Shown: in pieces, positions 30,839 through 39,870 of the stretch
How positions within the stretch are numbered: position 1 is the stretch's first letter
How the letters are laid out: each line of letters opens with the position of its first letter
DNA from: HGM12998 sp900756495
Lineage (GTDB): Bacteria > Bacillota > Clostridia > Oscillospirales > Oscillospiraceae
Assembly: GCA_958477305.1 (NCBI GenBank)
Contig: CAUEFI010000001.1
Span: forward strand, 62,001-126,000
Length of the DNA stretch: 64,000 nucleotides
Direction: 5' to 3'
Position numbers and translations under genes: made by a program
Notes under the pieces: model-generated
What the model was told of the DNA's origin: nothing
What the model saw: the letters and a program-made list of their open reading frames with translations, nothing else
The model's database searches: none

Positions 30839-33160
30839 ATGCGAATGAAACTGCTCTCCTTCGCGCTGACCGCAGCCATGCTGATCTCCTGCGGGTCCTG
30901 CGCCGCCGCAGCCGGTGCAGACGAGGTTCTGATTACCCTGTCAGACAGCGGCATAACAGTGGACGGTAAGACCGCCTCCACTGATTCCTCCAGCGCAGTC
31001 TACACTGGAAATGATATCATCTATTATGAAGACGGTACTGACAGCTCCTATGGAGAGGGGACCGCCGGCGAAATGCACTCCGCCTCTGAGGCGGCGGCCC
31101 ATACGGTGGTCGCCATAACCGAGCCCGGCGTCTACCGCCTCACCGGCTCCCTCTCCAAGGGCCAGATCTTTGTAGATCTGGGCGAGGATGCGAAGACCGA
31201 CCCGGACGCTGTAGTCACGCTGATTCTGGACGGCGTAGACATTACCTGCACCGTGGCCCCGGCAGTCTTTTTCTATCGGGTATACGAGTGCGACGAGGCG
31301 TGGGTGGCCTACGACGAGGGCGAAAGCGACAGCTATTCCGCTTCCGGGACTGTGGACACTTCCGCAGCCGGGGCTAATGTGATTCTCGCCGCCGGAAGTG
31401 AAAACAACGTCACCGGGTCCCATGTGGCCCGCATCTACAAAGAGGGCACCACAAAGAAGCTCCATAAATATGACGGAGCTTTCTATTCCCGAATGTCCAT
31501 GAATATCAACGGAGACAACGGTGACGACTCCGGCGTGCTCAACATCACAGGCGACAACGAGGGGCTGAACTCCGAGCTCCATCTGACCATCAACGGCGGC
31601 GCCATCAGCATTGAAAGTCAAGACGATGGTATCAATACCAATGAGGACAACGTATCCGTCACCACCGTCAACGGCGGCAGGTTGACTATCAACGCAGGTC
31701 TGGGCGCTGAGGGGGACGGCATTGACTCCAACGGCTATCTGACCATCAACGGCGGCGAGATTTGGACCATGTCCAACGAGAGCTCCCCCGACGGCGGTAT
31801 CGACGCAGACGGGGCTATCACGCTCAACGGCGGCACCCTGTACGCCTTTGGGACCCGCAACGATGCCGTCGACAGCGCCTCCGCACAGCCCTATATGGAG
31901 CTCTCCTTTGCCTCCACTCTCCCCGCCGGAAGTGTCATTTCCATTGCGGACCCGGATGGAACGGAGATCATGAGCGCCACAACTTTGAAGGCCTGCCAGT
32001 CTTTGACCTTTACCAGCGCCGGTCTGGAGGAGAATGTGGACTATGCCGTCTATGTGGACGGCGTCCAGCAGCAGTATACCGGAAACCGGTCGGGTATGAT
32101 GGGCGGTCCCGGCGGCTTCGGCGGTGGTCAACGTCCTGAGGGCATGGAGCCGCCTGAAGGGGCCGATCCCTCCCAGATGGGGGAGCGCCCTGAGCGGCCG
32201 CCCGAAGGCAGTGCGTCCGGCCCGGACGGCGAACCGCCTGAGGGAACCGCTCCCGACATGGACGGCAGGGAACCTCCCGAGGGCTTTGAGGGCGGCCAGG
32301 ATGGAATGCCCGGCGGTATGGGCGGAGGATCCGGGGCCAATACCGAGGGCTCCACCGCATTCACCATCACCAGCGCTATTCACGCTTTCTCTGGCGTCTC
32401 CGACTCACCCGACGGTTCGGGTAAGACCCGGGTCACCTTCACCGTCAACGGCGGCAAAGGGATATCCAGTGTGACCTCCGGCACGGCTGTGACCCTCACT
32501 GGCATCACTTCCAATGTCTCCGACCTCTCCGCCAGCGACGTGCAGGTTACCGTCACCGACGTCCCCAGTGAGGACTATGCCGAAACCTGCCTTCTCTCCG
32601 AAGGCCTGGACGCTGTAGCCGCTCTCCTGCCCACTGCAGACGGCACGTATCAGCTCACCGTGGCCGTGGTGAGCGCCAACGAGTCCTATGCCGGTGTCGG
32701 CCAGTGGCAGTTCACCATTGGAATCCTCCCCTTCTCCGACGTGCGGCAAAACAGCGGCAGCTATGAGGCGATTCAGTTCGTCTACGACAGCGGGCTTATG
32801 GAGGGCACCGGCGGCGGCATGTTCTCTCCCGACGGCACAGTGACCCGCGCCCAGGCCATCACCGTCCTGGCCCGGCTGGCCGGGGCTGACGCCCAGGAGA
32901 GCAACGCATTCTCCGATGTAACTGCAAATTCCTGGTACAGCGGCTATGTGGGCTGGGCCGTAGAAAACGGTATTGTCCAGGGGGATGGCCAGGGACACTT
33001 CCTCCCCGACAGCAATGTAACCGTCGAGCATATGGAACTGATGATCACCCGATACGCCGGGGCAAACGGTATTGATTATACCCCCTCCGCCGCCTCAACC
33101 GGAGACCTCACCCGGGCCGGGCTGGCCCAGATGCTGATGGAATTGGCCCAGGCGGTGTAG
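30839..33160 (+). CDS. Secreted beta-helix (Cthe_2159-type) protein with S-layer homology repeats
   Basis: The 773-residue protein has a Sec signal peptide (KLLSFALTAAMLISCGSCAAAA). Residues about 60-400 form a carbohydrate-binding beta-helix of the Cthe_2159 kind, with repeated L-T-I-N-G-G turns (TINGGAISIES, TVNGGRLTI, TINGGEIW, TLNGGTLYAFG). A Gly/Pro/Glu/Met-rich linker (about 418-500) and an unassigned beta domain follow. The C-terminus carries two to three S-layer homology repeats (PFSDV...FVYDSGLMEGTGGGMFSPDGTVTRAQAI; AFSDV...WAVENGIVQGDGQG), the last degenerate. The protein should be bound non-covalently to secondary wall polymer and display the helix outside. A polysaccharide ligand is plausible. 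Confidence 0.85.
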   Translation: MRMKLLSFALTAAMLISCGSCAAAAGADEVLITLSDSGITVDGKTASTDSSSAVYTGNDIIYYEDGTDSSYGEGTAGEMHSASEAAAHTVVAITEPGVYRLTGSLSKGQIFVDLGEDAKTDPDAVVTLILDGVDITCTVAPAVFFYRVYECDEAWVAYDEGESDSYSASGTVDTSAAGANVILAAGSENNVTGSHVARIYKEGTTKKLHKYDGAFYSRMSMNINGDNGDDSGVLNITGDNEGLNSELHLTINGGAISIESQDDGINTNEDNVSVTTVNGGRLTINAGLGAEGDGIDSNGYLTINGGEIWTMSNESSPDGGIDADGAITLNGGTLYAFGTRNDAVDSASAQPYMELSFASTLPAGSVISIADPDGTEIMSATTLKACQSLTFTSAGLEENVDYAVYVDGVQQQYTGNRSGMMGGPGGFGGGQRPEGMEPPEGADPSQMGERPERPPEGSASGPDGEPPEGTAPDMDGREPPEGFEGGQDGMPGGMGGGSGANTEGSTAFTITSAIHAFSGVSDSPDGSGKTRVTFTVNGGKGISSVTSGTAVTLTGITSNVSDLSASDVQVTVTDVPSEDYAETCLLSEGLDAVAALLPTADGTYQLTVAVVSANESYAGVGQWQFTIGILPFSDVRQNSGSYEAIQFVYDSGLMEGTGGGMFSPDGTVTRAQAITVLARLAGADAQESNAFSDVTANSWYSGYVGWAVENGIVQGDGQGHFLPDSNVTVEHMELMITRYAGANGIDYTPSAASTGDLTRAGLAQMLMELAQAV

Positions 33161-33198
33161 CGCGCTCAAACCTCGCAGCAGACAAATGAATACGCAAA

Positions 33199-33239
33199 AC
33201 ACAGGAACAGGCGGCCCAGTGGGCCGCCTGTTCCTGTGT
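33199..33239. terminator. Bidirectional terminator after the SLH protein gene
   Basis: A 20-bp perfect stem (ACACAGGAACAGGCGGCCCA with its complement) lies between the convergent SLH and O-antigen-ligase-like genes. Confidence 0.75.
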
Positions 33240-33306
33240 GACTGTATAGCCCCGCCATGCTCCCACGGAGCACCGGGAGCGCGTGCGCATCAGGCGCTTT
33301 CCAACC

Positions 33307-34851
33307 TCAGGCCGCAGAGCCCTGCCGCTCCGTCTTCGCCAGCTTGATACAGGCTCCGATCACGCCGAAGAGGAAGAAATAGATGAACATATTGCGCGGA
33401 TAAAACCAGGTATACTCGGCCACGCCGATAACCAGAATCCCGCAGAATCCCGCCAGGGCGGCGGAGAGCATGGTCCTGACCCTCCTGTCGGTGCTCTGGC
33501 GGAACGCCTTGACGCCGTTTTTGAGCTGGGAGAGCAGAAGGGCCAGATAGGAGATCAGGCCCAGGATGCCGGTCTCTGTCCACATCTGGAGGTAGTTGTT
33601 GTGGGTGTGGATGGGATAATTTCCGTCGAACATGGTGGGGTAGTTCTGCTTGAAGACCTCCTGCATCACCTCATGCCCCAGGCCCACGCCCCTGTACCAG
33701 TAGTCCTTCATCAGGTTGGCTGCAGCTTCATAGATGGCAAAGCGGTAACGGGTGGAACTGTCCTGGGTGTTGCCAATGGTGAGAATGCGGTTATAGATGG
33801 TCTCGGGCAGGATGGGCAGGGCCAGCAGGCCCAGCACAATGATCAGAGGAATGAAGCGCCAGTTCTGGAATCCCAGGAAGATAATCACCGCCAGTGCCAA
33901 ACCGATCCAGCCGGATCGGGAATAGGTCAGCCCGATGGCTGCCACGCAGGGCAGCAGGGCGATGAAGGCCCACAGTTTGCCCCGCCAGCTTTTGGATGTG
34001 GCTATCAGGGCCAAGTCCAGTGGGATCAGCATAACCAGGATTTCGGCAAAGTTGTTGGGATTGTCAAAGAAGGAGTAGACCCGTCCGGGCATTCCGGCGT
34101 TGACTGTCAGGTCCTGCTGGGAGGCCACCACCTCCACCCCGATATAGCCCTGGTAGCAGCCGTAGAGGGCGGCCAGCGCCACTCCGAAAACGGCCATTGC
34201 CACCACGAGCTGGAGCTGCTCATATTTGCGCACCGCGCTCACCGTCACCAGGACAATGAGGAAGGCCGTTATGTGGAAGGCAAAAAAGCGCAGGGACATG
34301 GTCTCCGCCAGAGACGCCGCCATGCCGTAGCAGATAAAGCCCATATAGAGGGTCATATAGGGCCCCAGCCGGTCCAGCTCCAGGCGGTGCTTCGGCCGGG
34401 AGGCCGCGCCCAGCAGGAAGAGGACGGTCACCGCCAAGGCCCCGAACAGGGCGTACAGGTTGTCCCACATCGCGTGTGGGGCGACCAGCATGGCCAGCAT
34501 AAGCAGGCCCAGGAAGAAAAAGGACGCTCCGCCCACGGCGGCGACCAGGCGGCAGAAGAGGCTGCCGTCCCAAAAGCGCCGGCCCAGCCTGTAAATCCAC
34601 TGGAGAAGGGCGCAGGGAATATTGATCACAGCTGTAAAGAGCCGGCAGGCCACACTGTCCGGCCAGCTTCTGGGAATGGTCCCCTCACGCCAGAGAAAGC
34701 GGCACAGCCCGCTGCCCCTCACGGCGCAGGAGAACCCCTGTCCCAGGCGGTGGAAAAAACGGCCCAGCACCCCCTGGCGGCCCGCGTCCCGCAGGAACGT
34801 CCAGACTGCGGCCAGCAGGCGCACTGCCGCGCTGTTTTGCGCAATTGTCAT
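33307..34851 (-). CDS. O-antigen ligase / polymerase-like membrane protein (Wzy_C family)
   Basis: A 514-residue protein with about ten to twelve membrane helices and the Wzy_C hallmark HTHNNYLQMWTETGILGL in a large external loop, plus the SRSGWIGL segment typical of the family. It probably polymerises or ligates a lipid-linked surface glycan. It follows a glycosyltransferase gene by 18 nt with GGAGGAG as ribosome site, so the two form a small glycan operon. No further glycan genes are adjacent. Confidence 0.85.
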   Translation of the reverse strand: MTIAQNSAAVRLLAAVWTFLRDAGRQGVLGRFFHRLGQGFSCAVRGSGLCRFLWREGTIPRSWPDSVACRLFTAVINIPCALLQWIYRLGRRFWDGSLFCRLVAAVGGASFFFLGLLMLAMLVAPHAMWDNLYALFGALAVTVLFLLGAASRPKHRLELDRLGPYMTLYMGFICYGMAASLAETMSLRFFAFHITAFLIVLVTVSAVRKYEQLQLVVAMAVFGVALAALYGCYQGYIGVEVVASQQDLTVNAGMPGRVYSFFDNPNNFAEILVMLIPLDLALIATSKSWRGKLWAFIALLPCVAAIGLTYSRSGWIGLALAVIIFLGFQNWRFIPLIIVLGLLALPILPETIYNRILTIGNTQDSSTRYRFAIYEAAANLMKDYWYRGVGLGHEVMQEVFKQNYPTMFDGNYPIHTHNNYLQMWTETGILGLISYLALLLSQLKNGVKAFRQSTDRRVRTMLSAALAGFCGILVIGVAEYTWFYPRNMFIYFFLFGVIGACIKLAKTERQGSAA

Positions 34852-34869
34852 AAGCTTGGTTACTCCTCC

Positions 34870-35976
34870 TCAGCGGTTCATTGCCTTTTCATAGACGCCA
34901 AAGGTGGCGCGGGCCATCTTGTGGACCTCAAATTTTTCCTCAATGGTGCGCCTGGCGTTGGCGCGGCACTGCTCCAGATAGGCCGGATCCTCCAGAAAGC
35001 GCTTCATGGCGGACGCCATGGAGTCGGGGTCGTCGTAGACCACCAGGGCCCCGCAGCCGGCCTCGTCGTTGACAATGTCCGAATTCCCTCCCATGTCCGT
35101 GGCAATCACGGGGAGGCCCGCAGCCATGGCCTCAATGATCAAAAAGGAGAGGGCCTCGTGCTGGGAGGCGTTGACATACAGGTCCGCGCCGTGATAGAGA
35201 TTCTTGATGTCCTTCCGGAAGCCGATAAACGACACGCAGTCCTCCAGCCCCAGGTTTTTCACCTGCTCCCTGCTGGGCTCCAGCAGGGGACCGTCCCCCG
35301 CCAGCACCAGCGTGAAGGGCCGGTCCGTCAGGCCGGTCAGCCGTTTGACGGAGTCGATGAGATATCTGTGCCCCTTGTCGCCGGCAAAGCGGGAGGCGCA
35401 GAGCATGACAAACCGGTCTTCGGGAATCCCCAGCTCGGCCCGCAGGGTGGATGCGGAGCGGTCCCCGGCCCAGGCCTGTGGGTCCACCGCATTGAAAATC
35501 ACCTGGATGCGCGCTCCGCTCCAGCCGTTGGCAATGAGCTGCTCCCTGCCCCTGTTGCACACGGCGATCATCTGATCCTGGACCTTGTCCATCCGGCGGT
35601 TGGTGAACCGGGTCACCGCGTCGTTTGCAAGGACGAAGTGATTGGTATACACCACCCGGATCTTTGGGTTGTACTTCTTGGCCAGAAGGGCGGTATAGTG
35701 CTCCCGGAGGTAGTGGCAGTGGACCACGTCGATATCCCACTCCGCACACAGGGCGGCCAGCTCCCTGGCGGCCCTGTAGTCAAAGCGGCGGCGCATTTCT
35801 ATCCGGCGGCAGGGCACGTTCATCTCCTGCATCCGCTCCACCAGGAGCCCGCCTTCGTTGTAGGCAAAATAGGGCGTTACCAGCCCGTCTGCAGACAGAT
35901 AGTTTACCAGGGTCTCCACATAGCGCTCGGTCCCGGCCTTCCCGGCAAAATTCAGCAGATAGAGAACCTTCAGCAT
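34870..35976 (-). CDS. Family 4 glycosyltransferase
   Basis: A 368-residue GT-B glycosyltransferase. The N-terminus has the acceptor-side pattern LLNFAGKAGTERYVETL. The donor half has FNAVDPQAW, FVMLCASRFAGDKGHRYLIDS, GDGPLLEP and the E-x7-E motif (EALSFLIIEAMAAGLPVIATDMGGNSDIV). It transfers a sugar from a nucleotide donor to a surface glycan precursor in the cytoplasm. It is the first gene of a two-gene leftward operon with the Wzy_C protein. Confidence 0.9.
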   Translation of the reverse strand: MLKVLYLLNFAGKAGTERYVETLVNYLSADGLVTPYFAYNEGGLLVERMQEMNVPCRRIEMRRRFDYRAARELAALCAEWDIDVVHCHYLREHYTALLAKKYNPKIRVVYTNHFVLANDAVTRFTNRRMDKVQDQMIAVCNRGREQLIANGWSGARIQVIFNAVDPQAWAGDRSASTLRAELGIPEDRFVMLCASRFAGDKGHRYLIDSVKRLTGLTDRPFTLVLAGDGPLLEPSREQVKNLGLEDCVSFIGFRKDIKNLYHGADLYVNASQHEALSFLIIEAMAAGLPVIATDMGGNSDIVNDEAGCGALVVYDDPDSMASAMKRFLEDPAYLEQCRANARRTIEEKFEVHKMARATFGVYEKAMNR

Positions 35977-36000
35977 GAAGGATAACTCCCTTTCTCAATG

Positions 36001-36033
36001 TTGTAGGGGCGGGCACTCAGGCCCGCCCCTACA
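36001..36033. repeat. Short GC-rich palindrome (REP-like)
   Basis: TGTAGGGGCGGGC and GCCCGCCCCTACA flank ACTCAG. Short palindromes of this kind are scattered in related genomes, from memory. It lies upstream of the glycosyltransferase gene and could act as a terminator on neither strand for lack of a T tract. Confidence 0.6.
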
Positions 36034-36154
36034 TTTTACAGGAAAGTTTCCCGCTTGTCCACTGCTTTATGCGCATCCGCTTTCCGGCAGGGCTTCGGGA
36101 TGGAAAAGCGCGTCCGGCCACAGCGTCATCCGGCAGGCTCCCGCGCCGCCGCCA

Positions 36155-36318
36155 GGGCTTGTTTGAACATTGGCGATGTGTTCAGCGGCGAGGAGTTTTG
36201 GGCCGCTGGCAAGCAATTTTTCCGCAGGAATCCTGGCGGATTTCAAGGAAAAATTGTGCCGTCCAGCGGGCAAAAAGACCGCCGGTGGGGCATGTTGACA
36301 TTTTTCAAACAGGCCCTA
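36155..36318. repeat. Palindromic stop-codon repeat, copy 4 (long form)
   Basis: A 164-bp element with GGGCTTGTTTGAACATTGGCG at the left and CAAACAGGCCCTA at the right. The right-hand CTA is, on the minus strand, the TAG stop of thiC. It is in the same orientation on the plus strand as copy 5 and differs from it at scattered positions. The left end is preceded by CA rather than TA, so unlike copies 1, 2 and 5 its removal would not simply restore a stop. Confidence 0.9.
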
Positions 36319-37620
36319 GAGAATATCGATGTATTCGCCGCTCAGCGCCTTGTTCATGCTCCTGACGGCACAGAACTTGCCACACATGGAGCAGCTGTCC
36401 TCATACTCCGGCGCCCTGCCGTCGCGGATACGCTTTGCCGTCTCCGGATCTATGGCGCACTCCCACTGCTTTTCCCAGTCAAAGGTGCGTCTGGCGTCCG
36501 CCATGGCGTCGTCCAGGTCCCTCGCGTGGGGCACCTTCTTGGCGATATCCGCAGCATGGGCGGCAATCCTGGAGGCGATAATGCCCTGCTTGACGTCCTC
36601 CACATTGGGGAGGGCCAGGTGCTCGGCAGGCGTGACATAGCACAGGAAGGCCGCGCCAGCCGAGGCGGCGATTGCGCCGCCAATCGCGGAGGTAATATGG
36701 TCGTATCCGGGGGCAATATCCGTCACGATGGGGCCGAGCACATAGAAGGGCGCTCCCATGCAGATAGTCTGCTGGATCTTCATGTTGGCCTCGATCTGAT
36801 CCATGGGCATATGTCCGGGCCCCTCCACCATTACCTGAACATCTTTCGCCCAGGCGCGCTTGGTCAGCTCGCCCAGGCGCACCAGCTCCTCAATCTGGCA
36901 GACGTCGCTGCCGTCGGCAAGGCAGCCGGGACGGCAGGCGTCCCCCAGGGAGATCGTCACGTCATACGTGCGGCAGATGTCCAGGATTTCGTCGAAGTAC
37001 TCATAAAAGGGGTTCTCCTCTCCGGTCATGCTCATCCAGGCAAACACAAGGGAGCCGCCCCGGGAGACGATGTTCATTTTCCGCTTGTGCTTTTTGATCT
37101 GTTCAATGGTCTTGCGCGTAATGCCGCAGTGGAGGGTGACAAAGTCCACGCCGTCCTCGGCATGGAGGCGGACGACGTCAATAAAATCCTTTGCGGACAG
37201 CGTCGCCAGATCTCTCTGATAGTGAATGACACTGTCATAGACCGGAACCGTGCCTACCATAGCGGGGCACTCGCCCGTCAGCTTTTTGCGGAAGGGCTGG
37301 GTATTGCCGTGGGAGGAGAGATCCATGATCGCCTCGGCGCCCATATTCACAGCGGCCATAACCTTCTGCATCTCGATATCGTAGTCCTTGCAGTCGCGGG
37401 ATACGCCGAGATTGACATTGATCTTGGTGCGGAGCATGGAGCCCACGCCGTTGGGATCGAGACAGATGTGCAGCCGGTTGGCGCAGATGGCCACCTGTCC
37501 TGCCGCCACAAGCGCGCGGATCTCCTCCTCGGTACGGTATTCCTTTGCGGCCACCGCTTTCATTTCGGGGGTGACAATGCCTCTTTTGGCCGCGTCCATT
37601 TGGGTGGTATAATTTCTCAT
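36316..37620 (-). CDS. thiC: Phosphomethylpyrimidine synthase
   Basis: A 434-residue radical SAM enzyme that rearranges aminoimidazole ribotide into HMP phosphate. The C-terminal iron-sulfur motif is seen as CSMCGKFC. Other family signatures are ICANRLHICLDPNGVG, MVEGPGHMPMDQI, GPIVTDIAPGYDHI and SAIGGAIAA. Length is normal for the Firmicute form without the long N-terminal domain. It is last in the thiamine operon. The start follows AAAAGGAGAG. Its TAG stop is provided by repeat copy 4. Confidence 0.95.
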   Translation of the reverse strand: MRNYTTQMDAAKRGIVTPEMKAVAAKEYRTEEEIRALVAAGQVAICANRLHICLDPNGVGSMLRTKINVNLGVSRDCKDYDIEMQKVMAAVNMGAEAIMDLSSHGNTQPFRKKLTGECPAMVGTVPVYDSVIHYQRDLATLSAKDFIDVVRLHAEDGVDFVTLHCGITRKTIEQIKKHKRKMNIVSRGGSLVFAWMSMTGEENPFYEYFDEILDICRTYDVTISLGDACRPGCLADGSDVCQIEELVRLGELTKRAWAKDVQVMVEGPGHMPMDQIEANMKIQQTICMGAPFYVLGPIVTDIAPGYDHITSAIGGAIAASAGAAFLCYVTPAEHLALPNVEDVKQGIIASRIAAHAADIAKKVPHARDLDDAMADARRTFDWEKQWECAIDPETAKRIRDGRAPEYEDSCSMCGKFCAVRSMNKALSGEYIDIL

Positions 37621-37713
37621 CCTGCCGCTCTCCTTTTGATATCGTTTTTTTATCAGGCAACCACTCGCAGGGGCAAACGGATGCCCGCAAAAACCAGCTT
37701 GAAACGCTGCGTT

Positions 37714-38517
37714 CTATTTCTCTTCGGCAAAGCGGCCGGCGAGGTCAAAGGCATGGTTCAACGGCCCTGCGCCCTTCCCCAAATCAAGCATCGCGGCAAG
37801 CGCGCCGGATATGTAATCCTTTGCCCTTTGGACCGCCGTCTCCAGATCGTATCCCTTTGCCAGATTGGATGCAACGGCGCTGGACAGGGTACAGCCGGTT
37901 CCATGGGTATTGGGGTTGCCGATGCGTCTCCCGCGGAACCACCTGTACGCTCCATGGGCGTAAAGCAGGTCGTCGGCGCTCTTTACGCTGTGGCCGCCCT
38001 TCAGGAGGACCGCACAGCCGCAGCTCTCGCCGATGTATTTTGCCGCGGCGGCCATATCCGCCTCGCTCCGGACGGTCATGCCGGAGAGGACCTCCGCCTC
38101 CGGCAGGTTCGGCGTGACAAGGGCCGCCAGCGGGAACAGCCTGCTTTTCAGCGCGGCAACCGCTTCAGACTCCGTCAGCCGGGATCCGGATGTTGCAACC
38201 ATGACAGGGTCAACCACAATGTTTTCGGCCCGATAGAAGGAGAGCCTCTGTGCGATAATCTCTATCAGTCCTGCGTTGGAGACCATGCCGATCTTTACCG
38301 CATCAGGCCGGATGTCGGTAAAAATCATGTCAAGCTGCCGCTGCAAAAAGGCAGGCTCCACTTCCACAATGGCCGTCACGCCGGTCGTGTTCTGTGCCGT
38401 CAGGGCGGTAATCGCACTCATGGCGTACACGCCGTTCATGGTCATCGTTTTTAAATCGGCCTGGATACCGGCGCCTCCGCTGCAGTCGCTGCCAGCGATG
38501 GATAGCGCTGTCTTCAC
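37714..38517 (-). CDS. thiD: Hydroxymethylpyrimidine/phosphomethylpyrimidine kinase
   Basis: A 267-residue ribokinase-fold enzyme with IAGSDCSGGAGIQADLKT at the N-terminus, DPVMVATSGSRL and the anion-hole motif NTHGTGCTLSSAVA. It phosphorylates HMP and HMP-P to HMP-PP, the pyrimidine substrate of ThiE. It lies between the HAD gene and thiC in the operon. Confidence 0.95.
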   Translation of the reverse strand: MKTALSIAGSDCSGGAGIQADLKTMTMNGVYAMSAITALTAQNTTGVTAIVEVEPAFLQRQLDMIFTDIRPDAVKIGMVSNAGLIEIIAQRLSFYRAENIVVDPVMVATSGSRLTESEAVAALKSRLFPLAALVTPNLPEAEVLSGMTVRSEADMAAAAKYIGESCGCAVLLKGGHSVKSADDLLYAHGAYRWFRGRRIGNPNTHGTGCTLSSAVASNLAKGYDLETAVQRAKDYISGALAAMLDLGKGAGPLNHAFDLAGRFAEEK

Positions 38518-38566
38518 AGTGGTCTCCTCCTTTTACAGCGCGCCCGGTCCGATATTGGGAGCGCGC

Positions 38567-39229
38567 TCACGATATCTGTGCGATAAACCTCCAAAATCCA
38601 CCCCAGTCGGCCTCTTCACCCAGGAAAAAATCCGCATAGGTCCGCATCTCCCTTTGCCTGTCCTCATAGGCGTCGTAGACCCCGACGGTGATAAATCCAT
38701 CCTCTTTGGCCGTCCGTATGGCATGGAGCGCGTCCTCCACCACAATGGTGTCCCTCCTGCCGGTCTGCAGGCGCCGCAGCGCTTCCCGGAAGATGATCGG
38801 CTCGTCCTTGCCGCAGCCGACAGCCGTACAGGTGAGAATTTCAGTAAAAAACCGCTCCATACCGCATCTCCGCAGCGCCGCCTCCACCTGGTACCGGCTG
38901 GCAGCTGTGGCAATGCACATCTTCACGTCCCAAGCCTGCAGCTTTTCCAGGCATGCGCCCATGCCGGGCTTGGGCTGAACCGTATGCAGATAGAAATCCT
39001 CCACCACACTGTTGACCCCGCCTGCGATCTCCTCTTCTGTCAGAGAGAGCTGGTATGACCGCTTCAGATAGCCTGCGGCCTGAAGCAGGCTCATCGGCTT
39101 TAAAACCTTCTGCAAATCCCGCTCCGGCTCGCAGCCGGCGCTGCGCAGATACACCTCTCCCGCCGTCTCCCAGACGGACATGGAATCAAACAGCGTGCCG
39201 TCAAAATCAAAGATTGCGCCGCGGATCAC
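38567..39229 (-). CDS. HAD-family phosphatase in the thiamine operon
   Basis: A 220-residue HAD hydrolase with motif I FDFDGTLFDS (nucleophile Asp), a cap domain, motif II IATAAS, and motifs III/IV around KDEPIIF and VVEDALHAI. Its start overlaps the end of thiE by 4 nt (ATGA), so translation is coupled. Its place in the operon suggests it dephosphorylates a thiamine intermediate, for example thiamine monophosphate made by ThiE. That is inference; the sequence shows only a beta-phosphoglucomutase-like phosphatase. thiL is not seen in the window. Confidence 0.82.
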   Translation of the reverse strand: MIRGAIFDFDGTLFDSMSVWETAGEVYLRSAGCEPERDLQKVLKPMSLLQAAGYLKRSYQLSLTEEEIAGGVNSVVEDFYLHTVQPKPGMGACLEKLQAWDVKMCIATAASRYQVEAALRRCGMERFFTEILTCTAVGCGKDEPIIFREALRRLQTGRRDTIVVEDALHAIRTAKEDGFITVGVYDAYEDRQREMRTYADFFLGEEADWGGFWRFIAQIS

Positions 39230-39870
39230 GGCGTGTTCACCATCTGCTCTGCGCGTACGCGCAGCTCACGGCACTCTTTTTCAATATCTTCCGCTGCAAA
39301 AATAGCGCTGACAAGCGCAACGCCGGCCACACCGGATCCTGCCAGCCGCATCATATTCTCTTTTCCGATCCCGCCGATGGCCACCACCGGCACTGGAACC
39401 GCACGGCAGATGTCCCGGAGGGTCTCCAGCGGCAGAACCGGCGCATCCGCCTTGGTGGCTGTGGCGAACATTGCGCCGACGCCCAGGCAGTCTGCGCCGC
39501 TGTTGACCGCCTCCAGGGCCTCCTCCACGCTGTGCACAGAGACGCCGATCATCATCCGGCCGCCTACCCTGCGGCGCACATTGGACGCCGCCATATCCTC
39601 CTGTCCCACATGGACGCCGTCCGCGCCGCACGCAACGGCAATCTCCACATTGTCGTTGACGAAAAAGGGGACCCCATAGCGCCTGCACAGGGCCGAAATC
39701 TCCATGGCCTCCGACAGAAACGCCTCCTCGTCCAGCTCTTTTTCCCGCAGCTGGATACAGGTAGCGCCGCCCCTCAGGGCGGCCTCCACCTGCTGGTACA
39801 GCGTCTGTCTTCCTGTCCATGCCCGATCGGTGACTGCGTAGAGCAGCATGTGCCTCTTATCGCACTTCAT
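39226..39870 (-). CDS. thiE: Thiamine-phosphate synthase
   Basis: A 214-residue TIM-barrel enzyme with LYAVTDR at the start, GGATCIQLREKEL, FVNDNVEIAVACGADGVHVGQEDM and the phosphate-binding VVAIGGIGKENM. It joins HMP-PP and thiazole phosphate. A much longer frame is open upstream, but the ATG at 39870 gives the normal family start and lies within the last 14 nt of thiM. Confidence 0.95.
   Translation of the reverse strand: MKCDKRHMLLYAVTDRAWTGRQTLYQQVEAALRGGATCIQLREKELDEEAFLSEAMEISALCRRYGVPFFVNDNVEIAVACGADGVHVGQEDMAASNVRRRVGGRMMIGVSVHSVEEALEAVNSGADCLGVGAMFATATKADAPVLPLETLRDICRAVPVPVVAIGGIGKENMMRLAGSGVAGVALVSAIFAAEDIEKECRELRVRAEQMVNTP

Noticed and set aside
32124..32370. Pro/Gly-rich stretch in the SLH protein as a possible collagen-like or sequence-repeat array
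   Set aside because: There is no regular G-X-Y periodicity; it is a low-complexity linker in frame with the rest of the protein.
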